A DNA stretch of 64,000 bases from Paenisporosarcina sp. HGH0030 (GCF_000411295.1 NZ_KE150424.1:62001-126000); one strand, 5' to 3'. Positions 51,910 to 61,970 are shown, counted from the first letter of the stretch. Numbers and translations are program-made. Notes: a model not told the origin generated them from the letters alone.

Positions 51910-53201
51910 TGTTTCAGACAATCTCCAACTTTATGCGCGTTAGAGATATACGAAATAAAATTGTATTCACTCTGTTGATGCTGATCGTTTTCCGTCTCGG
52001 AACTTTCATTCCGGTACCAAACGTTGATGCTCAAGTCTTGCAAGCAGCTGACCAGTATAGCTTAATTGGTTTCTTAAATACATTTGGTGGCGGTGCCCTT
52101 GCTAACTTCTCGATTTTAGCAATGGGAATCATGCCGTACATCACTGCATCCATCATTGTACAATTGCTACAAATGGATGTTGTACCGAAGTTTACGGAGT
52201 GGGCAAAACAAGGTGAAGTCGGAAGACGTAAACTTGCTCAGTTCACACGTTACTTCACAATCGTGTTGGCGTTCATTCAAGCGATGGCAATGTCTTACGG
52301 GTTTAACCGTATGTATGATGGCTCTTTAATTAAAGCCGATGGCATTTCAACGTATATTGTCATAGCTATTGTGTTAACAGGTGGAACTGCGTTCCTTCTT
52401 TGGTTATCTGAGCAGATCACTGCTAAAGGTGTCGGTAATGGTATTTCCATTATCATCTTTGCAGGTATCGTTGCTGCGATGCCAAGTACTGCTAACCAAA
52501 TCTATGCGTCTCAAATTGAAGACGCTGGTGATCAATTATTCATCAAAATTGCGATTTTGGCACTTCTTCTTTTAGCGATTATTGCAATCACTGTAGGAGT
52601 CATTTACGTTCAACAAGCGTTACGTAAAATTCCGATTCAGTATGCAAAACGTGTAACTGGCCGTGGGACTACTGGTGCTCAACAGACACACTTACCGTTA
52701 AAAGTGAATGCAGCTGGTGTTATTCCAGTTATCTTCGCAGTGGCGTTTATCATTACACCACAAACACTTTCTACCTTCTTCGGACAGAATAAAGTAACAG
52801 ATTTCATTCAGAACACGTTTGATTACTCGCAACCGGTGGGCATGCTCATCTATGTAGCGTTAATCGTTGCATTTACGTATTTCTATGCGTTCATTCAAGT
52901 GAATCCTGAAAATGTTGCCGATAACTTGAAAAAGCAAGGTGCATATATTCCAGGAATTCGTCCAGGAAAAAACACACAAGACTACTTAACAACAGTTTTG
53001 TACCGTTTAACTTTCGTGGGTGCGATTTTCCTTGCGCTAGTCGCAATCATGCCGATTTTGTTCATTAACTTTGCTGGTCTTCCAGCTGCTGCACAAATCG
53101 GTGGAACAAGCTTGTTAATCGTTGTCGGTGTTGCACTGGAAACGATGAAACAGCTCGAAGCACAACTAGTGAAACGCCACTACAAAGGCTTCATGAAATA
53201 A
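51909..53201 (+). CDS. secY: Protein translocase subunit SecY
   Basis: A 430-residue ten-helix channel of the Sec translocase. RVRDIRNKIVFTLLMLIVFR start with TM1, the plug region after it (FGGGALANFSILAMGIMPYI), RGTTGAQQTHLPLKVNAAGV (~247-266) before TM7, and the cytoplasmic loop NLKKQGAYIPGIRPGKNT (~338) that contacts SecA and the ribosome are visible. GAGGTGGT inside the end of rplO serves as ribosome site; start is coupled by a 1-bp overlap. Confidence 0.98.
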   Translation: MFQTISNFMRVRDIRNKIVFTLLMLIVFRLGTFIPVPNVDAQVLQAADQYSLIGFLNTFGGGALANFSILAMGIMPYITASIIVQLLQMDVVPKFTEWAKQGEVGRRKLAQFTRYFTIVLAFIQAMAMSYGFNRMYDGSLIKADGISTYIVIAIVLTGGTAFLLWLSEQITAKGVGNGISIIIFAGIVAAMPSTANQIYASQIEDAGDQLFIKIAILALLLLAIIAITVGVIYVQQALRKIPIQYAKRVTGRGTTGAQQTHLPLKVNAAGVIPVIFAVAFIITPQTLSTFFGQNKVTDFIQNTFDYSQPVGMLIYVALIVAFTYFYAFIQVNPENVADNLKKQGAYIPGIRPGKNTQDYLTTVLYRLTFVGAIFLALVAIMPILFINFAGLPAAAQIGGTSLLIVVGVALETMKQLEAQLVKRHYKGFMK

Positions 53202-53212
53202 TGTTGGTTTAG

Positions 53213-53233
53213 AGGAACGATTTCGTTCCTTTT
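53213..53233 (+). terminator. Weak hairpin between secY and adk
   Basis: AGGAACG, a 4-nt loop, CGTTCCT and TTT. A short T-run suggests partial termination or processing. Confidence 0.45.
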
Positions 53234-53249
53234 AACCTGCAAATTGTAG

Positions 53250-53918
<669 letters not shown>

Positions 53919-54060
53919 ACCTAGCGGCACGCTTGTAAACGGAATTTAATTTCTAGAGCTGCAAAAGCAAATTATGCCCGATATACGAAAGAACGAAATA
54001 GACAATGTTACGTCTAAGAGGATCCCTTTGTCCTTTCGTGCATTTCTACTTCCGACAAGG

Positions 54061-54341
54061 TATAATGGGTTTCGTGGAAGCATCTGTGTAACGGATATGG
54101 TGGAACTCATCCAAGGCATTCCGAGCGGTCGTGTTTACATGAGGGAGACAAGGTTCACCCGGGTCAGTCTACTCCGTAGGTTGCCAGAAGCGAAGCCTGA
54201 CGAGTGTCTTTCGAACATCTCTCATGCAAAACAAACATATGTTGAAACGAAAAGAATCCTACACGGGTTTCGATTTGCGGGACATTCCGTTTGATTTGAT
54301 GATGAGAACCTGATTTTTTATACAGAAGGGAGACAGGGTTG
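54061..54341 (+). ncRNA. Candidate structured infA leader RNA
   Basis: A TATAAT at 54061-54066 with a weak -35 (GTGCAT) may start a ~270-nt leader. It can fold into a long imperfect hairpin: CATGAGGGAGA (54138-54148) with TCTCTCATG (54218-54226), GTCAG (54163-54167) with CTGAC (54197-54201), and AGGTT (54178-54182) with AAGCCT (54193-54198). A 106-codon frame crosses it but has no ribosome site and no protein-like pattern. The whole gap 53919-54341 lies where map is in B. subtilis. No known class is recognised; a guess from folding by eye. Confidence 0.35.
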
Positions 54342-54560
54342 ATGGCGAAAGACGATGTAATTGAAGTCGAAGGTACAGTTGTTGAGACTTTGCCAAACGC
54401 GATGTTTAAGGTAGAATTGGAAAACGGTCATACGATTCTTGCACATGTTTCGGGCAAAATCCGTATGCACTTTATCCGCATCCTGCCTGGAGATAAAGTC
54501 ACAATTGAACTTTCTCCTTACGATTTAACTCGCGGTCGTATCACATACCGTTTTAAATAA
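54342..54560 (+). CDS. infA: Translation initiation factor IF-1
   Basis: A 72-residue S1/OB-fold factor that occupies the A-site during initiation. [20 protein letters not shown] start, [20 protein letters not shown] (~23-42), [20 protein letters not shown] and the ending [11 protein letters not shown] are the family sequence. ATG at 54342 after AGGGAGACAGGG; the TTG 3 nt upstream is not needed. Confidence 0.98.
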   Translation: MAKDDVIEVEGTVVETLPNAMFKVELENGHTILAHVSGKIRMHFIRILPGDKVTIELSPYDLTRGRITYRFK

Positions 54561-54597
54561 TCTTTTGCACTCCGGACCACTAAGGAGGTTGGGTTAG

Positions 54598-54711
<114 letters not shown>

Positions 54712-54734
54712 TTTGAAGGAGGTGCACGACACAC

Positions 54735-55100
54735 ATGGCTCGTATTGCTGGTGTTGACATTCCGCGCGATAAACGCGTTGTTATTTCATTAACATATATT
54801 TTCGGGATTGGTAAAACAACTGCACAAAAAGTTTTAGCTACTGCAGGAGTTGCTGAAGATACACGCGTGCGTGATCTTACAGAAGACGAATTGAACAAAA
54901 TTCGTGAATCAATCGGTGCTTTCAAGGTAGAAGGTGACCTTCGCCGTGAAGTATCATTAAACATTAAACGCTTGATGGAAATCGGTTCATTCCGTGGTAT
55001 CCGTCATCGTAGAGGTTTACCTGTTCGCGGTCAAAATACGAAGAACAATGCGCGTACGCGTAAAGGTCCTCGTAAAACTGTTGCTAACAAGAAAAAATAA
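54735..55100 (+). CDS. rpsM: 30S ribosomal protein S13
   Basis: A 121-residue head protein bridging the subunits. [20 protein letters not shown] (~2-21), [36 protein letters not shown] (~81-100) and the tail [18 protein letters not shown] are typical. ATG after GAAGGAGGTG. Confidence 0.98.
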   Translation: MARIAGVDIPRDKRVVISLTYIFGIGKTTAQKVLATAGVAEDTRVRDLTEDELNKIRESIGAFKVEGDLRREVSLNIKRLMEIGSFRGIRHRRGLPVRGQNTKNNARTRKGPRKTVANKKK

Positions 55101-55125
55101 TCGGTAAAGGAGGTTTCTTCCTAAC

Positions 55126-55515
55126 ATGGCACGTAAACAACAAACACGTAAGCGTCGTGTGAAAAAGAATATCGAATCCGGTATTGCTCACATCCGCTCT
55201 ACATTTAACAACACAATTGTAACGATTACAGATATGCAAGGAAATGCGGTATCTTGGTCAAGTGCTGGTTCACTTGGTTTCAAAGGTTCTCGTAAATCAA
55301 CTCCGTTTGCTGCGCAAATGGCTGCTGAAGCAGCGGCGAAAGCTTCTGTGGAACATGGTCTTAAGACGTTAGAAGTAACGGTAAAAGGTCCTGGTGCTGG
55401 TCGTGAAGCTGCAATTCGTGCACTTCAAGCTGCTGGTCTAGATGTTACAGCTATTAAAGATGTAACTCCAGTTCCGCATAACGGTTGCCGACCACCAAAA
55501 CGTCGTCGCGTGTAA
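55126..55515 (+). CDS. rpsK: 30S ribosomal protein S11
   Basis: A 129-residue platform protein contacting mRNA near the Shine-Dalgarno helix. [18 protein letters not shown] (~19-36), [20 protein letters not shown] (~42-61) and the C-terminal [18 protein letters not shown] are conserved. ATG after AAAGGAGG. A small CTCAAT/ATTGAG hairpin lies in the 140-bp gap to rpoA. Confidence 0.98.
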   Translation: MARKQQTRKRRVKKNIESGIAHIRSTFNNTIVTITDMQGNAVSWSSAGSLGFKGSRKSTPFAAQMAAEAAAKASVEHGLKTLEVTVKGPGAGREAAIRALQAAGLDVTAIKDVTPVPHNGCRPPKRRRV

Positions 55516-55655
55516 TAGGTGCGACTCAATTAATTGATTGAGAACATCATTTCTTGTACAAACTGAGTTGTGCAATCACCGATAAGTCTTAGTACTTATT
55601 GATTTCTGATGGAACGAACCTATACATTCGATGTTTTGAAGGAGGGTATATTTGA

Positions 55656-56600
55656 ATGATCGAAATTGAAAAACCAAAGATTGAAACGGTTGAGATCAGC
55701 GAAGGTGCCAAATTTGGCAAGTTTGTTGTAGAACCGCTTGAGCGTGGATATGGAAACACATTAGGTAATTCCCTACGTCGTATCCTTTTGTCTTCTTTAC
55801 CAGGGGCTGCTGTAACTTCTATTCAAATTGATGGCGTGCTTCACGAGTTCTCTACTATTGAGGGCGTAGTTGAAGATGTCGCTTCAGTTATTATGAACGT
55901 GAAGAAACTAGCTCTTAAAATCTACTCTGACGAAGAAAAAGTCATTGAGATTGATGTTAAAGGTGATGGAACGGTTACAGCTGCTGACATTACACATGAC
56001 AGTGATGTAGAAATTTTAAATCCTGATCTCTATATTGCAACAATCGGTAAAAATGGTCATTTGCGTATGCGTATGTATGCACAACGCGGCCGCGGTTACA
56101 CTCCTGCTGATCAAAACAAACGTGAGGATCTTCCTATCGGCGTGATCCCAATCGACTCTATATATACTCCAGTTTCACGCGTCAATTTCCAAGTAGAAAA
56201 TACTCGTGTTGGTCAAATGACTAACTTCGATAAACTTTCTCTTGATGTGTGGACAGATGGCAGCATCGGTCCTAAAGAGGCGATTTCGCTTGGCGCGAAA
56301 ATTTTAACGGAGCATTTAAATATCTTCGTTGGTATGACTGATGAGGCAAAAACTGCTGAAATCATGGTTGAGAAAGAAGAAGACCAAAAAGAAAAAGTGT
56401 TGGAGATGACTATCGAAGAGCTTGATCTTTCTGTTCGTTCTTATAACTGCTTGAAGCGCGCTGGTATCAACACGGTACTTGAGTTAGCTAACAAGTCAGA
56501 AGACGACATGATGAAAGTACGTAACCTTGGACGTAAATCACTAGAAGAAGTAAAAGCGAAGTTAGAAGAGCTTGGCTTAGGATTACGCAAAGAAGACTAA
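55656..56600 (+). CDS. rpoA: DNA-directed RNA polymerase subunit alpha
   Basis: A 314-residue subunit. The N-terminal domain ([20 protein letters not shown], ~25-44; [10 protein letters not shown]) dimerises and nucleates polymerase assembly; an acidic linker (~228-245) leads to the C-terminal domain with helix-hairpin-helix motifs ([39 protein letters not shown]) that binds UP elements and activators. ATG after AAGGAGGG. Same operon as rpsM-rpsK-rplQ. Confidence 0.98.
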   Translation: MIEIEKPKIETVEISEGAKFGKFVVEPLERGYGNTLGNSLRRILLSSLPGAAVTSIQIDGVLHEFSTIEGVVEDVASVIMNVKKLALKIYSDEEKVIEIDVKGDGTVTAADITHDSDVEILNPDLYIATIGKNGHLRMRMYAQRGRGYTPADQNKREDLPIGVIPIDSIYTPVSRVNFQVENTRVGQMTNFDKLSLDVWTDGSIGPKEAISLGAKILTEHLNIFVGMTDEAKTAEIMVEKEEDQKEKVLEMTIEELDLSVRSYNCLKRAGINTVLELANKSEDDMMKVRNLGRKSLEEVKAKLEELGLGLRKED

Positions 56601-56651
56601 GCGACTTTTTTGATATAACAGATTAATATTCAACAAAGGAGGTAAACATCT

Positions 56652-57032
56652 ATGGGTTACAGAAAACTTGGTCGTACAAGTTCTCAACGTAAAGCGATGT
56701 TACGTGACTTAACAACTGATTTGATCATCAACGAACGCATTCAAACGACAGAAGCTCGTGCGAAAGAACTTCGTTCAGTTGTTGAAAAAATGATTACATT
56801 AGGTAAACGTGGAGATTTGCATGCACGCCGTCAAGCTGCATCTTATATTCGTCGTGAACTAGTGACTGCTACTGATGAAGAAGGCACTGAAACAACAGTT
56901 TATGCTTTGCAAAAATTGTTTGATGATGTAGCACCACGCTACGCTGATCGTCAAGGCGGATACACACGTATTATGAAAATGGGACCTCGTCGTGGAGACG
57001 GAGCACCTGTTGTAGTGATTGAATTAGTTTAA
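56652..57032 (+). CDS. rplQ: 50S ribosomal protein L17
   Basis: A 126-residue protein near the tunnel exit. [20 protein letters not shown] (~2-21), [20 protein letters not shown] (in outline) and [20 protein letters not shown] (~101-120) are signature blocks. ATG after AAAGGAGG. Last gene of the alpha operon before a strong terminator. Confidence 0.98.
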   Translation: MGYRKLGRTSSQRKAMLRDLTTDLIINERIQTTEARAKELRSVVEKMITLGKRGDLHARRQAASYIRRELVTATDEEGTETTVYALQKLFDDVAPRYADRQGGYTRIMKMGPRRGDGAPVVVIELV

Positions 57033-57044
57033 TCATCACAATTC

Positions 57045-57082
57045 GAAGAGGGTTCTAGGTTAGTAGCCGCCCTCTTCTTTTT
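57045..57082 (+). terminator. Terminator of the S10-spc-alpha cluster
   Basis: GAAGAGGG (57045-57052), a 17-nt loop and CCCTCTTC (57070-57077), then a T-run. Confidence 0.9.
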
Positions 57083-57160
57083 AAAAGAAAAAGATTTATA
57101 CGACATAATGAAAAGCAGAGCGTTACGATGAGCGGACCTTTTGGTAGCGTCTCGTCTAGC

Positions 57161-57253
57161 TCTACGCACCTCATTCACGTAGACGGTCTGAGCAACCGAA
57201 TACGAAAAAGATATAGAAGAGCGCATTTCTCTGAATGAGGTGCGCGCTTTTTT
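57161..57253 (+). promoter_or_regulatory. Attenuator-like hairpin pair upstream of ecfA1
   Basis: Hairpin one, TCTACG/CGTAGA (57161-57183), exposes the loop CACCTCATTCA. Hairpin two, GCGCA (57221-57225) with TGCGC (57241-57245) and six T, is terminator-like. The first loop is complementary to GAATGAGGTG (57233-57242) in the second hairpin, and CGCACCTCATTC pairs perfectly over 12 bp with GAATGAGGTGCG. The two folds could exclude each other or kiss. A regulatory switch is inferred. Confidence 0.45.
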
Positions 57254-57307
57254 ATTTCATTGATAGAAAATATTTATTATTTGGATATCAGTGTAAGAAT
57301 ATATACT

Positions 57308-57340
57308 CAGTTTGCACCTTTCTGGTGCAAACTGTGTTTT
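57308..57340 (+). terminator. Second terminator-like hairpin before ecfA1
   Basis: CAGTTTGCACC (57308-57318), TTTCT loop and GGTGCAAACTG (57324-57334) form a perfect 11-bp stem followed by TGTTTTTG. A candidate promoter TTGATA, 17 nt, GGATAT (57260-57288) upstream would make this an attenuator in the ecf leader. A weak TAAAAT -10 lies downstream. Confidence 0.65.
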
Positions 57341-57413
57341 TGTAATAGTGTAAAATAGAAACATTGATGAGAATGAGTTGAGTTCGAGCAGAGTAAGAGG
57401 AGGTCATATAGAG

Positions 57414-58259
57414 ATGACAGAAATAATATCACTACATGAAGTCACCTATACATATTCACCAGAAGAAAAGGATGCGCGAAAAGCTGTAGAAAACATTTCT
57501 TTTTCTGTCAATGATGGCGAGTGGATTGCAATCGTTGGTCATAATGGTTCTGGTAAATCCACAATGGCGAAACTCATGAATGGACTGTTATTTCCTCAAT
57601 CGGGGGAAGTACGTGTTCTTGGTGAAACGCTGAATGAAGAGAATTTATGGGATATTCGTTCACAAATGGGCATGGTATTTCAAAACCCAGACAATCAATT
57701 TGTCGGGGCTACCGTCCAGGACGATGTCGCTTTTGCTTTGGAAAATAACGGAGTTCCGTTTAAAGATATGGTTGTACGTGTGCACGAGTCCCTTGCGCAA
57801 GTGAAAATGGAAAAGTTCTTAGATAGTGAGCCGCATCATTTATCAGGTGGACAGAAGCAACGAGTAGCTATTGCGGGTGCATTGGCTTTAAAGCCGAGAA
57901 TTCTTATCTTGGATGAAGCTACTTCTATGCTCGACCCACAAGGGCGGGAAGAAGTATTAACTACCGTTCGTAGATTACGGGAGAAAACACAGTTAACGGT
58001 TTTATCCATAACGCATGATCTCGAGGAAGCTTTACTTGCGGATCGCATTTTTGTAATGAATAACGGGCACAAATATGCTGAAGGCACACCAGCTGAAATT
58101 TTTTCTCGTGGAGAAGAACTGGTGGCACTTGGATTAGATCTGCCATTTGCTATGAAAATGGGCAGTCTATTACGTGCGAATGGAATAGAGTTAAAAAACG
58201 AACACATGTCAGAACAAGAGTTGGTGAATGATGTATGGACATCCAACTTCAACAAGTAG
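57414..58259 (+). CDS. ecfA1: ECF transporter ATPase subunit EcfA1
   Basis: A 281-residue ABC ATPase powering the shared energy-coupling-factor module for vitamin and metal uptake. Walker A GHNGSGKST (~44-52), Q-loop FQNPDNQFVGATVQ (~92), signature LSGGQKQRVAIAGAL (~142) and Walker B ILILDEAT (~163). The ATG at 57414 follows AGAGGAGGTC; the frame upstream has no homology. It overlaps ecfA2 by 25 bp. EcfA1/A2 pair with EcfT and swap substrate-binding S components encoded elsewhere. Confidence 0.95.
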   Translation: MTEIISLHEVTYTYSPEEKDARKAVENISFSVNDGEWIAIVGHNGSGKSTMAKLMNGLLFPQSGEVRVLGETLNEENLWDIRSQMGMVFQNPDNQFVGATVQDDVAFALENNGVPFKDMVVRVHESLAQVKMEKFLDSEPHHLSGGQKQRVAIAGALALKPRILILDEATSMLDPQGREEVLTTVRRLREKTQLTVLSITHDLEEALLADRIFVMNNGHKYAEGTPAEIFSRGEELVALGLDLPFAMKMGSLLRANGIELKNEHMSEQELVNDVWTSNFNK

Positions 58260-59107
58260 GGTATGCCTACGCCAAAGGGACACCTTTTGAAAAACGTGCA
58301 CTATACGACGTGGATTTACTTATTCCTTCTGGTTCCTACCAGGCTATTATCGGACATACTGGCTCAGGGAAATCGACTTTACTGCAACATTTAAATGCAT
58401 TATTGAAACCATCTGAAGGGTCAGTACAGCTTGGCGATATGACGATTGAAGCTGGCAAGAAAGCAAAGAACTTAAAATCGATTCGTCAGCAAATTGGCAT
58501 CGTTTTTCAATTTCCTGAACATCAATTGTTTGATGAGACAGTATTGAAAGATATCATGTTTGGTCCTTTAAACTTTGGTGTACCAAAAGAAGAGGCGGAA
58601 CGACGGGCACGTGTCTTAGCTGACCAACTGGGTTTACCTGAAGAAGTACTGGATAAGTCACCGTTCGATTTGTCGGGTGGTCAAATGCGACGAGTGGCCA
58701 TTGCGGGTGTGTTGGCGATGGAACCTAGCGTCTTGGTATTAGATGAGCCTACAGCAGGTTTGGACCCTCGTGGACGTCAGGAAATCATGGATTTGTTCCA
58801 CCAACTGCATGTAGAAAAAGGATTAACCACGGTTTTGGTAACCCATTCTATGGAAGATGCGGCGCGCTATGCAAATCGAGTAGCGATCATGCATGATGGC
58901 CGATGTGTTCTAAGTGGCGATCCGGTCACTATTTTCGGAGATGAAGAGAGACTTGCTGAATATCGTTTAGCAGCACCACGTGTTGTACGTTTCCAACGTC
59001 AAGTTGAAGCTCGACTAGGTTATCCATTGGACAGACTCTGCTTGACAGAAGAACAGTTAGCGCTGGAAATAAGTCGTGTCGTTCAAAGGGAGCGTGATTC
59101 CTTATGA
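58235..59107 (+). CDS. ecfA2: ECF transporter ATPase subunit EcfA2
   Basis: A 290-residue ABC ATPase, partner of EcfA1. Walker A GHTGSGKST (~40), Q-loop FQFPEHQLFDETVLKDI (~90), signature LSGGQMRRVAIAGVL (~142) and Walker B VLVLDEPTAGLDPRG (~163-177). ATG at 58235 lies within the end of ecfA1 and the ecfT start overlaps its stop by 4 bp, a tightly coupled operon. Confidence 0.95.
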   Translation: MDIQLQQVGYAYAKGTPFEKRALYDVDLLIPSGSYQAIIGHTGSGKSTLLQHLNALLKPSEGSVQLGDMTIEAGKKAKNLKSIRQQIGIVFQFPEHQLFDETVLKDIMFGPLNFGVPKEEAERRARVLADQLGLPEEVLDKSPFDLSGGQMRRVAIAGVLAMEPSVLVLDEPTAGLDPRGRQEIMDLFHQLHVEKGLTTVLVTHSMEDAARYANRVAIMHDGRCVLSGDPVTIFGDEERLAEYRLAAPRVVRFQRQVEARLGYPLDRLCLTEEQLALEISRVVQRERDSL

Positions 59108-59901
59108 TGGAAAAAATGATATTTGGTCGTTATATTCCAGGGGATTCATTTGTACATAAACTGGACCCTCGTTCGAAACTGGTATTTGTCTTTTTGTTTA
59201 TTGCCATTGTCTTTTTGGCAAACAATGCTGTGACATATGCATTAATTCTTGCATTCACTTTAGGAACTGTTTTGCTATCACGTATTCGTCTATATTTCTT
59301 AATTAATGGGTTGAAACCCATCATGTTTTTACTCATATTTACTTTCCTGATACACATCTTCTTTACAAAAGAAGGAGACTTATTGTGGAAATGGCAGTTT
59401 ATCGAAGTGTATGAAGAAGGACTGAGACAAGGTATTTTCATTTCCACTAGATTTTTGGTTCTGGTCTTTATCACATCCATTTTAACACTGACCACTTCGC
59501 CGATTTCAATAACAGATGGAATGGAAGTTCTATTGAACCCATTCAAACGTTTCAAATTACCCGTGCATGAACTCGCGTTGATGATGTCGATTTCGTTGCG
59601 CTTTATTCCAACATTGATGGATGAAACTGATAAAATTTTGAAAGCCCAGATGGCCCGCGGTTCAGATATTAGTACGGGCTCCATCAAAGAGCGAATCAAA
59701 GCGGTTGTGCCGTTACTCATCCCTTTGTTTGTCAGTGCATTTAAACGGGCTGAAGATTTAGCTGTAGCGATGGAAGTACGTGGCTACCGTGGTGGAGAAG
59801 GGCGAACACGATACCGTCAATTAAAGTGGGATTGGCGCGATAGTACGGCCCTCGCTATGTTAGGGCTTTTAACTTTATTACTATGGTGGCTCCGATCGTA
59901 A
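59104..59901 (+). CDS. ecfT: ECF transporter transmembrane subunit EcfT
   Basis: A 265-residue membrane scaffold with about five to six helices (e.g. LVFVFLFIAIVFLANNAVTY, ~29-48). The two coupling helices with Ala-Arg-Gly motifs are visible: KAQMARGSDIST (~183) and VAMEVRGYRGGEGR (~222), which dock on the ATPases. Start ATG 59104; ATG 59107 is equally possible. Followed by truA, 19 bp away. Confidence 0.94.
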   Translation: MMEKMIFGRYIPGDSFVHKLDPRSKLVFVFLFIAIVFLANNAVTYALILAFTLGTVLLSRIRLYFLINGLKPIMFLLIFTFLIHIFFTKEGDLLWKWQFIEVYEEGLRQGIFISTRFLVLVFITSILTLTTSPISITDGMEVLLNPFKRFKLPVHELALMMSISLRFIPTLMDETDKILKAQMARGSDISTGSIKERIKAVVPLLIPLFVSAFKRAEDLAVAMEVRGYRGGEGRTRYRQLKWDWRDSTALAMLGLLTLLLWWLRS

Positions 59902-59920
59902 AACTGGAGGGAAAAATGCA

Positions 59921-60670
59921 GTGAAACGCTTAAAAGCAATTATCATGTATGACGGCTATGGATTTGCCGGCTATCAAGTACAGCCTAATGCACGGACGGT
60001 TCAGCTTGAATTAGAACGCGTCCTTACAAAAATGCACAAAGGGACAATCGTCCGTGTAGTGGCAAGTGGCCGCACAGATGCTGGTGTTCATGCGACTGGA
60101 CAAGTCATCCATTTTGATACCGACCTGCAATTTCCCATCGAGCGATGGCAACGGGCACTAAATGTTCAGCTGCCCGGTGATATCCGCGTGGTGTCTGTTG
60201 AAGAAGTTTCAAGTGACTTTCATGCCCGATATGGTACTTCAGGCAAAGTATATCGATACAAATGGGGCTTAGGAGACGTTGAGAGCCCTTTTAAGCGTCA
60301 TTACGTCGTATATATGCCTGGAATCAATCCGGACATCGAGCGAATGAGAGAAGCCGCTCAAGCGTTTTTAGGCACACATGATTTTACGAGTTTTTGTTCA
60401 GCTCGCACAGAAGTTGTCGACCGGGTGCGAACCATCAAACGATTGGAATTGCTTGAAAATGAGCATGGTGAACTTCATATGATCATTGAAGGCGACGGGT
60501 TTTTATATAATATGGTTCGCATTATTGCGGGGAATTTGTGGGAAGTTGGGATTGGTCGTCGCGAGCCGGGCGACATGGCACTAATGCTTGCCGCAATGGA
60601 TCGCAAAAAGGCAGGTAAAACCGCGCCAGCACACGGTTTGTACTTGGAATCTGTATTTTATTCCGAATGA
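59921..60670 (+). CDS. truA: tRNA pseudouridine(38-40) synthase TruA
   Basis: A 249-residue enzyme that makes pseudouridine in the tRNA anticodon arm. The catalytic Asp is in VASGRTDAGVHATGQ (~47-61); YDGYGFAGYQ (~10), RYGTSGKVYRYKWG and FLYNMVRIIAGNLWEVGIGR (in outline, ~195-214) are typical. GTG start at 59921 after GGAGGG. A separate truA is common beside ecfT-rplM in Bacillales. Confidence 0.95.
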   Translation: MKRLKAIIMYDGYGFAGYQVQPNARTVQLELERVLTKMHKGTIVRVVASGRTDAGVHATGQVIHFDTDLQFPIERWQRALNVQLPGDIRVVSVEEVSSDFHARYGTSGKVYRYKWGLGDVESPFKRHYVVYMPGINPDIERMREAAQAFLGTHDFTSFCSARTEVVDRVRTIKRLELLENEHGELHMIIEGDGFLYNMVRIIAGNLWEVGIGRREPGDMALMLAAMDRKKAGKTAPAHGLYLESVFYSE

Positions 60671-60702
60671 AGCAACACGTCCAGGTGTTTTAAAATAATT
60701 CC

Positions 60703-60836
60703 TTGACTTTTTGTTCCATACGTTATATGATGACACATGGTATTTCATTAACCCCACAATAAGCCCCGAAACTTGTTGTTGATGATGATATAGAAAATTT
60801 CAAATCAGATTAGATCGAATTAGGAGGACAAAATAC
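60703..60836 (+). promoter_or_regulatory. rplM promoter and leader
   Basis: TTGACT (60703-60708), 17 nt, TATGAT (60726-60731) start a ~100-nt leader with AACCCCACAATAAGCCCCG. L13 is known to autoregulate in Bacillales; a leader structure here is only inferred. Confidence 0.7.
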
Positions 60837-61274
60837 ATGCGTACAACATTCATGGCTAAAGGTCACGAAGTAGAGCGTAAATGGTTAGTAGTAGACGCAG
60901 AAGGCCAAACACTTGGTCGTTTAGCTTCTGAAGTAGCTGCTATCTTACGTGGAAAAAACAAACCAACATTCACACCACACGTTGACACAGGTGATCACGT
61001 GATCATTATCAACGCTGAGAAAATCGAATTGACTGGTAAAAAATTGACAGACAAAATTTACTACCGTCATACACAATTTGCTGGTGGATTGAAAAAACGT
61101 ACTGCATTACAAATGCGTACAAACTACCCAACAAAAATGCTTGAATTAGCAATCAAAGGGATGCTTCCTAAAAACTCTTTAGGTCGTCAAACGTTCACTA
61201 AACTTCACGTATACGCTGGAGCAGAACATCCACATGCAGCACAAAAACCAGAAGCTTATGAGCTTCGCGGATAA
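60837..61274 (+). CDS. rplM: 50S ribosomal protein L13
   Basis: A 145-residue early assembly protein. [20 protein letters not shown] start, [20 protein letters not shown] (~23-42), [20 protein letters not shown] and the C-terminal [15 protein letters not shown] are conserved. ATG at 60837 after AGGAGGAC; the next in-frame Met (MAKG) is five codons later. Operon partner of rpsI. Confidence 0.98.
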   Translation: MRTTFMAKGHEVERKWLVVDAEGQTLGRLASEVAAILRGKNKPTFTPHVDTGDHVIIINAEKIELTGKKLTDKIYYRHTQFAGGLKKRTALQMRTNYPTKMLELAIKGMLPKNSLGRQTFTKLHVYAGAEHPHAAQKPEAYELRG

Positions 61275-61294
61275 TCATAGAGGAGGATACAACC

Positions 61295-61687
61295 TTGGCA
61301 CAAGTTCAATATATCGGCACAGGTCGTCGTAAAAGCTCAACTGCACGTGTACGTTTAGTACCGGGCGAAGGCAAAATCGTAATCAACAAACGTGACGTAG
61401 AAGACTACGTACCATTCGCAACATTACGCGAAATCATCAAACAACCATTAGTAGCAACTGAAACAGTTGGAAGCTACGATATCCATGTAAACGTTAATGG
61501 TGGTGGATACACAGGTCAAGCAGGCGCAATCCGTCATGGTATTGCTCGTGCACTACTTCATGTAGATCCTGATTTCCGTCCAGCATTGAAATCTGCAGGA
61601 TTGTTAACTCGTGACTCACGCATGAAAGAACGTAAAAAATACGGTCTTAAAGGCGCACGTCGTGCACCTCAGTTCTCAAAACGTTAA
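61295..61687 (+). CDS. rpsI: 30S ribosomal protein S9
   Basis: A 130-residue protein whose C-terminal tail reaches the P-site t[23 protein letters not shown] (~4-23), [20 protein letters not shown] (~68-87), [20 protein letters not shown] and the end APQFSKR are all intact. TTG start at 61295 after AGGAGG. The last seven codons and stop lie inside a 56-bp repeat whose second copy is at 62692, so the gene end may have been supplied by an integrated element without changing the protein. Confidence 0.97.
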   Translation: MAQVQYIGTGRRKSSTARVRLVPGEGKIVINKRDVEDYVPFATLREIIKQPLVATETVGSYDIHVNVNGGGYTGQAGAIRHGIARALLHVDPDFRPALKSAGLLTRDSRMKERKKYGLKGARRAPQFSKR

Positions 61688-61718
61688 TCTTCGGATTTTC
61701 AAAAACCCTTTCCCATTC
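61663..61718 (+). repeat. 56-bp direct repeat, copy 1 (rpsI 3' end, att-like)
   Basis: Exact copy of 62692-62747. It contains the last codons of rpsI, the stop and the 5' half of the terminator. The two copies bracket the DUF4386 gene with a period of 1029 bp. The 3' end of rpsI is a known integration site for islands in other Bacillota, so an attachment-site duplication is the leading explanation. Confidence 0.9.
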
Positions 61719-61736
61719 GTGGGAGAGGGTTTTTTT
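61701..61736 (+). terminator. Terminator of rplM-rpsI
   Basis: AAAACCCTTTCCC (61702-61714) and GGGAGAGGGTTTT (61721-61733) with a 6-nt loop, then T-run. Confidence 0.93.
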
Positions 61737-61915
61737 GTGTCTGGAAAATTGTTTTGACCACAGATCATAACTCAATGTACCTTTAAAATTTGTTAAGGTT
61801 TACTCTTTTGCTGTTTTGTAAATATAGATCTTACTCGTCTTAACTGTTGTTCTATTTATTCGTATTCGTTGATATTAATGAATATAAGGAATCGGAGGAG
61901 GATAATTAATAGCAA

Positions 61916-61927
61916 TTGTGTACACAA
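61916..61927. promoter_or_regulatory. Palindrome TTGTGTACACAA upstream of the DUF4386 gene
   Basis: A perfect 12-bp palindrome lies 44 bp before the start codon. It looks like a small operator. A strong GGAGGAGG at about 61894 precedes it with no ATG nearby, so a lost short gene or leader peptide is possible. Confidence 0.35.
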
Positions 61928-61970
61928 ATTACGGTCCAATTGTAATTAAAAAAGGAAGGGAATTGAATAA

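Noticed and set aside
53974-54294. A 106-codon plus-strand frame between adk and infA
   Set aside because: No ribosome site, no recognisable domain, arginine-rich mixed composition and overlap with a likely promoter and strong RNA pairings. Treated as non-coding leader.
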